Below are positions 36,584 to 45,400 of a DNA stretch of 64,000 bases, in pieces. The notes under the pieces were generated by a model. It was not told the origin of the DNA. It was given only the letters and a program-made list of their open reading frames with translations, and searched no databases. Both the position numbers and the translations under genes were made by a program. The stretch spans positions 25,290 to 89,289 of the forward strand of contig MGTX01000014.1 of assembly GCA_001799675.1 (NCBI GenBank), written 5' to 3'. Origin of the DNA: Elusimicrobia bacterium GWA2_66_18. GTDB taxonomy: Bacteria > Elusimicrobiota > Elusimicrobia > UBA1565 > UBA9628. Each line of letters begins with the position of its first letter. Position 1 is the stretch's first letter.

Positions 36584-38673
36584 AAGGGGCCTTACTGGCC
36601 TTGCTGCTGGCCGGAACCGCATCGGCCGCGGACTACGCCCTGCCCTCCCCGCCGCCCGGCCCTCACGTGGACTATTGGGCCGACCAGATCGAGTTCGACG
36701 AGACGAAGTCGACTCTGCACCTCTGCGGCGGCGTCACGATAAAAGATTCGACGATGACGATCAAAGGCCAGGATTTCTGGATCGACATCTCGAGTCGCAC
36801 CGGCCGCTCCGCCCAGCCGTTCATCCTCAATGACGGCCTCTCGGCGGTCTACGGCGAATCGGGCGAGTTCGACTTCGCCAAGCGCACCGGACGCCTCTCG
36901 CGGGCGTCGATGGGCATCGCGAGCTGGCGCATCCACGCGCGGCAGGCGCAGTTGTATCCCGACCGCCGCATCGAGTATCGCGCCGCGAATTTCACGTCAT
37001 GCGACCGGGTCCCTCCCGATTACCGCTTCCGCGCCTCATCGGTGCGCATCGTACCGGGCAAGCATCTGCTCGCCAAGAATACGTTGTTCTATTTAGGCAA
37101 GGCGCCTGTCTTATATCTTCCGATCTTTTATCACTCCCTGGATCCTAATCGGAGGCTCCAATGGCGATTCCAGCCCGGCGTCGACCGCCGCAGCGGCTAT
37201 TATCTCAAAGGAACCCTCACGACCCGACTCTCCGAAACGACCTACAGCAAGATCTTCGACGACTATTACACGAATCTAGGCTTCGGCTTGGGCGGGGAGG
37301 TGGATCATCGCGCGGGGCCAGATTCCCGAGGCTCGTTGTTCGGCTACCGGATCCACGAGGATGGCACCGTCAACAACCGCTGGGGATTGTTCGGCGGCGG
37401 CTACAAGGATCTCGGTTCGTCTTTTTCCCTGCAGGGCCGCATCCAGTTCCAATCCGACCCGAGCTTCACCAATCACTATGTTCGCTCCGACATCTTCCGC
37501 CTGACGCCGAATCTAGTCAATAGCGCCGCGTTGACCCGGAACTTCTCCAAAGGCATGGTGCGCCTGATCTATGCCCGCGAAGACGTCTTGAACCCGGTCA
37601 ATCCGAATCGATTCGTCAAAAACATCGAGAGCACCCCGCGCCTGGAGGCCGCGAGCGCGTCGTTGCGCATCTGGAAGCTGCCCTGGCTCAACACGTTCAC
37701 CGGATTTGCCGACAACAACTTCAATAATTCACGCCTCCATCTCGAAAAATCGGTCAACGCCGCATGGACCGGGACTAGGAGCTTCCACATAGCCCGAGGC
37801 GTCAACTTCACGCCGTCGCTCAACTATAGCGAAACCTACTACAACCGTTTCGACCTGACGAATTTCGCGACCTCCGAGACGAGCCAGAATCGAAACTCCT
37901 TGCTGGGACGCTGGACCGCGTCCAATAACCTGCGCTTCAACACGCCGTTGGGCGACATCGACGCGACGCACAGCTACGGCAAGCGCCTCAAGCCCGACGG
38001 CTTCACCGAGGACACGGAGAATGCCGACAAGGGCGTCGAACAGAACGCGGTCACGCTGGCGGATGTCTTCATGCCCGCTTCGCGGATGTGGGCGCGCCTG
38101 TCCACCGGCTACGATTACAGGACCTTCCGTGATCACTCGTTGACCTTCGACCAGAGGATACGTCCCATCACCACCGACGTCAGCTGGCAGTCGTCGAAGA
38201 GCCTCGCCTTTGCGTTTCATAACGACTACCAGCTTGGACCGGGAAAGGGCGAGAACCGCACGGTCATCGGCGACGTCCAGTGGGGAGACGAGCAGGGTGT
38301 TTCGCTGCGAGGCGGGGTCGGCTATAACCTCTCGAGCCCGGCAACCTCTTATCAAAGCCTGGATTTCTCGTTTGCGCCTTCCAGCCCCACGTGGCGCCTC
38401 GCGGTGGGACTGCGAACTCTCGTCGTAACCCCGCATGGGCTCTCGAGCGCGCAGCGCATGAGGCTCTTCGAGAAGGAGCTCACCTGGAGCAGACGTTGGC
38501 ACGATTTCTACACGAAGATCGTCGCGAGGGTCCGTCCCGGCGGCGTCGGAGAACTCACGGCCCGAATCGAATTCAAGTTCGGGACCAGCGACCCTCGCCA
38601 GGCTCCCCATCGCGACTGGGAGTCCGAATGGTTCCCCGGACGGGCCAAGGAAAGCGACGATCTGAGGCCGTAG
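36580..38673 (+). CDS. lptD: LptD/OstA-like outer-membrane LPS assembly protein
   Basis: Signal peptide KGALLALLLAGTASA; OstA-like WADQIEFDETKSTLHLCGGVTIKDSTMTIKGQDFWID; NTLFYLGKAPVLYLPIFYHSLD; TTG start. Confidence 0.8.
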   Translation: MKGALLALLLAGTASAADYALPSPPPGPHVDYWADQIEFDETKSTLHLCGGVTIKDSTMTIKGQDFWIDISSRTGRSAQPFILNDGLSAVYGESGEFDFAKRTGRLSRASMGIASWRIHARQAQLYPDRRIEYRAANFTSCDRVPPDYRFRASSVRIVPGKHLLAKNTLFYLGKAPVLYLPIFYHSLDPNRRLQWRFQPGVDRRSGYYLKGTLTTRLSETTYSKIFDDYYTNLGFGLGGEVDHRAGPDSRGSLFGYRIHEDGTVNNRWGLFGGGYKDLGSSFSLQGRIQFQSDPSFTNHYVRSDIFRLTPNLVNSAALTRNFSKGMVRLIYAREDVLNPVNPNRFVKNIESTPRLEAASASLRIWKLPWLNTFTGFADNNFNNSRLHLEKSVNAAWTGTRSFHIARGVNFTPSLNYSETYYNRFDLTNFATSETSQNRNSLLGRWTASNNLRFNTPLGDIDATHSYGKRLKPDGFTEDTENADKGVEQNAVTLADVFMPASRMWARLSTGYDYRTFRDHSLTFDQRIRPITTDVSWQSSKSLAFAFHNDYQLGPGKGENRTVIGDVQWGDEQGVSLRGGVGYNLSSPATSYQSLDFSFAPSSPTWRLAVGLRTLVVTPHGLSSAQRMRLFEKELTWSRRWHDFYTKIVARVRPGGVGELTARIEFKFGTSDPRQAPHRDWESEWFPGRAKESDDLRP

Positions 38674-38700
38674 AGCGGCGAAGTGGTATAATCGACGGCG

Positions 38701-40107
38701 ATGGGACTTCCTCCCTGGCTGCGGCACTCCCTGAGGATCGCCTGCCACCTCGCCCTCGACGCGGCGGCGGTGGCGGCCGCTTACCGTTTGGCCCACTGGG
38801 CGCGCTTTGAATGGACCTGGTTCTCGACGCTCCTGCCCCCGTCAGGGGAGCCCGACTCCTGGGCGGTCTACGGGGACCTTCTGCGCGCGGCCGTGCCGGT
38901 CTGGCTGTTGATCCTCTACGCCAACAAGCTCTACACCGCGACATGGCTGAGCGCCGGAGATCGCTTCCTCCAACTCGCCAGGTCCGCGCTCCTGGGCACG
39001 GGGTCCATACTGGTCTTCGCTTTCCTTTATGCGCGTCTGGCCTATTCGCGCGTCCTGCTGGCTGGAGTCTTCCCCATCGGACTGCTCCTGCTGCTGATGA
39101 GCCATGCCCTGACCCTGTGGTTCGACGAGTTCCTGGCGGGCCTGGAAGCGGCCCGCCCCGTGCTTCTCGTAGGCGGCGGGGCGGTGGGCAAGGTCCTTAA
39201 AGAACGCATACTCGCCCGTCACCCGGGCGCCGGCATCCATGAACTGCCGGCTCTGCCTGCGCTGGCGGACCTGGAGCGCATTCTCGATTCCAGGCCTTTC
39301 TATGAGATGATTCTCCTTCGCACCAAGGACCCGCGTGAGTTGGTGCTGGCGGCCGCCGAGGCCTGCGACGCGCGCGATGTCAGCTTCAAAATGGTTCCCG
39401 ACCTGCTCGAGATCCGCATGGGCGAAGTCCAGATGGACCACCATCTGGGTCTGCCCTCCTATCGGATCAAACACACGTCTCTCACCCGCGCGAATTTCAT
39501 CGCCAAACGCCTCTTCGACCTGGTATTCTCGGCGGCGCTCCTGCTCGCCACGGCTCCGTTATGGATCGTCATCTGCATCCTGATCAAGATCGACTCGAAA
39601 GGGCCGATCCTTTTTACCCAGAAGAGATACGGCTACAAGGGACAAATATTTGAAGCGTTCAAGTTCCGCACGATGTCGGCCGACGCCGAAAAGAATATCT
39701 CCGACGTCAAGGACCTCAACGACCAAAAAGGCGCGTTCTTCAAGGCGAAGAACGACCCCCGGGTGACGCGGGTCGGCAAGCGCCTGAGACGATTCTCTCT
39801 CGATGAGTTTCCCCAATTCCTCAACGTCTTGCGCGGCGACATGAGCGTCGTCGGTCCCCGTCCCTTGGCCCTCACCACCGGCGAAGTCGAAGCCCTGAAG
39901 CGAGATTTCGGCGAGACCGCCAAGAAGCGCGCCAACCTCCTGCCCGGCATCACCGGACTCTGGCAGGTCTCGGGACGTTCGGACGTCTCCAGCGAGCAGC
40001 GCTTCGGCCTGGACCTCTTCTACATCGAGCACTGGTCCTTGGGCCTGGACCTGGAGATCATCCTCAAGACGCCGTTCGTCATGGCTTTCGGAAAGGGGGC
40101 GTACTGA
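38701..40107 (+). CDS. exopolysaccharide polyprenyl glycosylphosphotransferase
   Basis: N-terminal TM region; KRLFDLVFSAALLLATAPLW; FEAFKFRTM; RLRRFSLDEFPQFLNVLRGDMSVVGPRPL. Confidence 0.93.
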   Translation: MGLPPWLRHSLRIACHLALDAAAVAAAYRLAHWARFEWTWFSTLLPPSGEPDSWAVYGDLLRAAVPVWLLILYANKLYTATWLSAGDRFLQLARSALLGTGSILVFAFLYARLAYSRVLLAGVFPIGLLLLLMSHALTLWFDEFLAGLEAARPVLLVGGGAVGKVLKERILARHPGAGIHELPALPALADLERILDSRPFYEMILLRTKDPRELVLAAAEACDARDVSFKMVPDLLEIRMGEVQMDHHLGLPSYRIKHTSLTRANFIAKRLFDLVFSAALLLATAPLWIVICILIKIDSKGPILFTQKRYGYKGQIFEAFKFRTMSADAEKNISDVKDLNDQKGAFFKAKNDPRVTRVGKRLRRFSLDEFPQFLNVLRGDMSVVGPRPLALTTGEVEALKRDFGETAKKRANLLPGITGLWQVSGRSDVSSEQRFGLDLFYIEHWSLGLDLEIILKTPFVMAFGKGAY

Positions 40108-40109
40108 AT

Positions 40110-41234
40110 ATGACCGCGACAACCGTGGACATCCCCCTCCTTTCGATCTGCGCGCAAAACCAAGAACTCTTGCCGGAAATCAAAGCCGCGGTCAACCGCG
40201 TGCTCGAATCCGGCGCCTTCATCCTGGGTCCCGAGTGCAAGTCCTTCGAGGCGGAGTTCGCCGAGATGATGGGCGCGACCTACGCCGTGGGCGTCGACTC
40301 GGGCACTTCCGCGCTGGAGCTCGCGCTGGAGGCCGTCGGCGTGGGACCCGGCGACGAAGTCATCATTCCGACCTATACCTTCATCGCCACGGCGACGGCG
40401 GTCTCCGTCCTCGGCGCAAAACCGGTGTTCGCCGATGTCGATGAAGTCACTCTCACCCTCGATCCCCGCTCGGTTGAGCGTCTCGTCACCGAAAAGACCA
40501 AAGCCGTCGTGCCCGTGCATCTTTTTGGACATCCCGCCGATATGGACCCCCTCCTCACCCTCGCCAAGCCCGGCAAGATCCACTTGGTCGAGGATTGCGC
40601 CCAGTCGCATCTCGCTTCTTACAAAGGCCGTTCGGCCGGAAGCCTGGGCGCCTTCGGCGCCTATAGTTTCTATCCGACCAAGAACCTCGGCGCGGCCGGC
40701 GACGCCGGCGCCCTGGTGATGAATGACGCCGCTCGGCGCGACCGCGTGATCGAACTGCGCAACTGCGGCCGCGCCGTCGGCGCGACCTACCATCACATGC
40801 GGGTCGGCCACAATTGCCGCCTGGACGAGGTCCAGGCCGCGGTCCTGCGCGTCAAGCTCCTGCATTTGAGATCTTGGACACAGGCCCGCCGCCGGCTGGC
40901 CGGGCTCTACCACGAACGCCTGAAGGATCTGCCCCTGCGCCTGCCGCCCCTGGGCTCGGACGGCACGCAGCCCGTCTTTCACCTCTTCACCGTCCGCTGC
41001 GAACGCCGCGACGCGCTGGCCGCGCACCTTAAGCGCCGCGGCGTCGGCTCCGGCGTGTATTATCCCCTGCCCGTCCACCTCCAGCCCGCCTACGCCGCCT
41101 GGGGCGGCCGCGAGGGCCAGCTCCCCGTCTCGGAGCGGGCCAGCGGCGAGGTCCTCTCCCTGCCCATGTTCCCGGAGCTCTCGGACGCGGACCACGCGCG
41201 GGTCTGCGAGGCCGTCCGCGGATTCTTCCGTTAA
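40110..41234 (+). CDS. DegT/DnrJ/EryC1/StrS aminotransferase
   Basis: GVDSGTSALELALEAVGVGPGDEVIIPTYTFIATATAV; YSFYPTKNLGAAGDAGALV. Confidence 0.93.
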   Translation: MTATTVDIPLLSICAQNQELLPEIKAAVNRVLESGAFILGPECKSFEAEFAEMMGATYAVGVDSGTSALELALEAVGVGPGDEVIIPTYTFIATATAVSVLGAKPVFADVDEVTLTLDPRSVERLVTEKTKAVVPVHLFGHPADMDPLLTLAKPGKIHLVEDCAQSHLASYKGRSAGSLGAFGAYSFYPTKNLGAAGDAGALVMNDAARRDRVIELRNCGRAVGATYHHMRVGHNCRLDEVQAAVLRVKLLHLRSWTQARRRLAGLYHERLKDLPLRLPPLGSDGTQPVFHLFTVRCERRDALAAHLKRRGVGSGVYYPLPVHLQPAYAAWGGREGQLPVSERASGEVLSLPMFPELSDADHARVCEAVRGFFR

Positions 41235-41242
41235 ACGCCCCC

Positions 41243-42349
41243 GTGGCTAGGATCCTGTTCGTCTCCACTTCGACGACGCTCGGCGGAGCGGAGAAGACTC
41301 TCTACGCGCTGGCCACGCTGCTCGACTGCGGCAAGCACCAGGTCGCGGGGGTCGTCAGCCTCAAGCCCGAGGGCCACTATGCCCGGCGCCTGCGCGAGCG
41401 GGGCGTCAAGGTCGAGAGCCTGGGCGTGACGAGTTCCTCGCGACCCGCCGACGCGCGGCGCTTGGCGGCGATCATCGAGCGCGAGCGCCCCGGCCTGGTC
41501 CACGCCGTCATGTACCAGGCCATCCAGCTCTGCCGCATGGCCAAGCCTCGCGTCAGCTTCCCGTTCAAGCTGGTCGCTTCCCCACGCGTCAACTATCGCT
41601 CCCGCTCCTGGTGGACCCTGCTGGTTGACCGTTGGCTCAAGGAGCGCGACGACCTGCTCATCGCCGAGTGCGAGGCCAGCCGCCGCTTCCTCGTCAAACG
41701 GCTGGGCTACGCGCCCGCCAAGGTGGTCGCCATCCGCAACGGCGTCGACCTGACGGGCTGGACCGCCTCCCAGATCGACCGCCGGAAGAAACGCACGGAA
41801 CTCCGCCTGAGCGCGACGGACGTCCTGGTCGGCGCCATCGGACGCCTCGACACGCAGAAGGGCTTCGCGACCCTCATCGAGGCCATGTCCCGACTCAAGG
41901 GCTCGCCTCTGCGCTGCGCCATTCTGGGCGAGGGCCCCGAGCGAGCGCGCCTGGAAGCCCTCGTGCGCAAGCACCGCCTCGAGGATTCGCTCTGGCTGCC
42001 GGGCGAGAAGAAGGAAGTCCCCTCCTGGCTGTCAGCCTTCGACCTCTACTGCCTGCCCTCCCTCTGGGAGGGCCTGCCCAACTCGCTCCTGGAGGCCATG
42101 GCCGTGGGGCTTCCCGTCATCGCCTCGGCCGTGGACGGCGTGCCCGAGGCCATCCTCGACGGCCAGGACGGCGTCCTGGTGCCTCCGGGCAAGCCCGCGG
42201 CCCTGGCCGAGGCCCTGCGCCAGTTGGTCGACGATCCCGCCCGCCGCGCCGCCCTGGGCAAGGCCGCCCAGGCGACCGTCTCCGAGCGCTTCACCCTGCG
42301 CCGGATGCTCGAAGAGTACCAGGCCGCCTACGCGGTCCTGCTGGCTTAA
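41243..42349 (+). CDS. glycosyltransferase family 4/1
   Basis: STTLGGAEKTLYALATLL; FDLYCLPSLWEGLPNSLLEAMAVGLPVIASAVDGVPEAI. Confidence 0.9.
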   Translation: MARILFVSTSTTLGGAEKTLYALATLLDCGKHQVAGVVSLKPEGHYARRLRERGVKVESLGVTSSSRPADARRLAAIIERERPGLVHAVMYQAIQLCRMAKPRVSFPFKLVASPRVNYRSRSWWTLLVDRWLKERDDLLIAECEASRRFLVKRLGYAPAKVVAIRNGVDLTGWTASQIDRRKKRTELRLSATDVLVGAIGRLDTQKGFATLIEAMSRLKGSPLRCAILGEGPERARLEALVRKHRLEDSLWLPGEKKEVPSWLSAFDLYCLPSLWEGLPNSLLEAMAVGLPVIASAVDGVPEAILDGQDGVLVPPGKPAALAEALRQLVDDPARRAALGKAAQATVSERFTLRRMLEEYQAAYAVLLA

Positions 42350-42354
42350 GGACC

Positions 42355-42383
42355 TTGACGCCGTAACGCCGCCCCGCTATACT
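42355..42383 (+). promoter_or_regulatory. consensus sigma70-type promoter TTGACG-N17-TATACT
   Basis: TTGACG 42355-42360, TATACT 42378-42383, spacing exactly 17. Confidence 0.7.
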
Positions 42384-42431
42384 CCAAATCGTCTCGCGCA
42401 CGTATTTATTTAAGGAACGCCGACCTTTTTT

Positions 42432-45400
42432 ATCGACAACTCGCTTTCGCGACATTTTCGGCGCTCGGTCGGCGCGGTCGGGCTCACCCTCGCGGCGGCC
42501 CTGCTCTTGCGTCCGGCCGCCGCCCAATTCACGGCGCCTTATGACCCGGATTTCGCACCTCTCAAAGAGGAGAAGTCCGAGCCGAAGCCCGAGACCCCAG
42601 CCGCACCCGATCAACTAACCCCCGCCAAGACCCCCTTCCTTCTCCTCGAGAGGCCGGAACGCGACCGCATCCTCGACCAGCGCGCCGAGCCCGCGGCCCC
42701 CGCAGCCCCGGAGCCGCGCGGCTACTCGATCGAACGCTTCCAGAAAGTGCGCGAACAGGTGGAGCGCGGCGAGGAGCCGGGCCGGGATATCGCCCGGCCC
42801 GGCGAGGAAGGCATGGGCCTGCCCGGAGAGATCATCGGCTCGACCGAGGCGCCCAAGCCTCCTCCGCCCGAAGTGGAACTGCCGACCTACGGCACCAGCC
42901 TCTCCGTCACCGGCCGCAAGGTGATCGGCTTCAACTTCTCCGAGAAGCGCTTCCTCCGGGACCAGAAGACGACGGGGCGCGTTAAGACCGCCAATCTCAT
43001 CGAGATCAACCAGCAACTCCAGTTGCGCATGCAGGGCAAGGTCGGCCCGAAGATCACGGTCAACGTCGATTATGACGACACCAAGACGAACCAGCAGGAC
43101 ATCTCGGTGGTCTACCAGGGCGACCCGAACGAGGTGGTCCAGAACGTCGCCTTCGGAGACATCGACCTCTCCCTGCCGTCCACCGAGTTCGTCTCCTACA
43201 ACAAGCAGCTCTTCGGCATCCGCGCCGACGTCAAGTACAACGGTTTCAAGGCGACCTTCATCGGCTCGCGCACCAAGGGCACGACCAAAACGAAGCAGTT
43301 CCTGGGCAACTCCCAGTTCGTGGCGACCGATATCTCCGACACCTCCTACCTGCGCCGCCAGTACTACGATCTGACCTTCGGCAACGCCGCGCGCCTGCCC
43401 ATCAGGGCCGGCTCCGAGCGCGTATACCTGGCCCGACAAGAGACCGGCTCGACCAACGTCAACGAGCAGACCTTCACCGCCGACGACATCGCCTTCCAGG
43501 GCGTGAATACCTCGTCCTTCACCGGCCGCTTCCTGGCCATGATCGCCGGCCAGGACTACACCATCGACTACGCCAAGGGCTATATCCAGTTCCGCAATCA
43601 ACTCCAGTCCCAGTACGCGGTCGCCGTGGACTACCTCGACGCCTCCGGAAACCAGTTGACCCTCCAAAAATCGAGCGACACCCTCGCCGGAGGCGGCTCG
43701 GGGCTCTTCAAGCTGATCAAGACGCCCTCGGATATCCCTCTTATTTCCTCCAGCACCGAGGCGGGATTCAACCGCGAGCTCAAGACCTATTACACCATCG
43801 GCCAGAACTCCATCGTCCGAGACAACGGGCGAGGGAGCTTCATCCTGCGCGTGCTCGACGCCAACCGCAACGAGGTGGGTCCCGCGCTCGATCCCATGCA
43901 GAAATACCCCGACACGATCGAGGTGGACTTCGAAAACGGCCTCTTCCACCTCAAACAGCCCTTCTCGATCTCCAACGCCTCGCCCACGGTCGCCGACCCC
44001 GACCTCTACGCCCCGACGCCCATCTCCAAGCGCCTCTTCCGAGTCGAATACAACTACCGCTTCAAAACCTTCTTCCTGGAACCGAACCTGGTGGTCCAGT
44101 CGGAGGTCGTGATCCTCGACGGAGTCAAGCTCAACCGCAACGTGGACTACTTCATCGACTACGAAGCGGGATTCATCACCTTCTTCAACCCCGACCGCAT
44201 CGGCCCCAGCGCCCAGATCGACATCGCCTTCGAAGTGGCTCCATTCGCCGGCCTCAACAACGACACCCTCCTCGGCGCACGCGTCTCCCATGATTTCAAC
44301 GAGCATTTCACGCTGGGCTCGACGCTCCTCTATCAAGCCGGGGCCAAATCTCTTACCGTGCCCCAGATCAACGAGTTGGCAAGGAGCCTCCTGGTCTATG
44401 AGTTTGACTCCCAGGTCAAGAAGATCCAGATCGGCAGGCGCCTGACCGTCAGCTTGGCCGGCGAGTTCGCCCAGAGCCGCCAGAACCTGAATCTCAACGC
44501 CTTCGCCCTCATCGACAACATGGAGGGCATCAAGCAGGAGGATTCCGCGCCGACCCTCGCCTCCCAGTGGCAGATCGCCTCCAACCCGAGCGCCATCCCG
44601 GCCGATCCGGCCAAGGTGGCCCTGGTCTCCGAGGACGTCAAGGTGCTGGAGATCAACCCGCGCGCGCAGGCCACCTCCCAGGAGGTGCAGAAGGTCCTGG
44701 GCCTCACCTACGATTTCAGCGACGCGGAGACCCAGGAAGTCTCGATCGTATTCCCCTTCTCCGTCGCCGGATTGGATATGTCCCAGCGCAGCATCCTCGA
44801 GGTCGTGATGTTGGGAGACGACAGCCTCAACAAGCTGAACTTCCGCCTGGGCGGCATCGACGAAAACGCCGACGGCTCCGGCGTCCTGCGCACCGAGGAC
44901 GCCAACGCCGACGGCCTCCTCCAACCGGGCGAGGACATCGGTTTCCTGTACGACCCGGGCGCGCCCAAATCCAGCCGGCGCTACGGCGCGGGCAACGGCA
45001 TCATCGATTCCTTTGATCTCAACAAGAACGGCCGCCTCGATCCGGACGACGGCAGCGGCGACGACTTCGGCTATGCGGGGACGCATGCCGAACTCTATGA
45101 CGCGACCACCGCCGGCAACCGAACCTCCATCGATTTCACGGGGCCGACCTGGCACACGCTGCAGATTCCCCTCGACATCTCCTCGGCCACCCTCAGCCGC
45201 TGGACCAACATCAAGCAGATTCGGATCTCCGTCAAGAAGGACGCGGCGGGCGACGCCGCCGGCGGGATCAAATTCGCCCGCATCGCGGTGGTGGGCAACA
45301 CCTGGCAGCGCGCCCAGGCCGGCGATCCCTCCCTCCCGGGCTCCACCGTCGGCGCCGGGACCATGACGGTCACGCCGGTCAACAGCGTGGACAACCCGAC

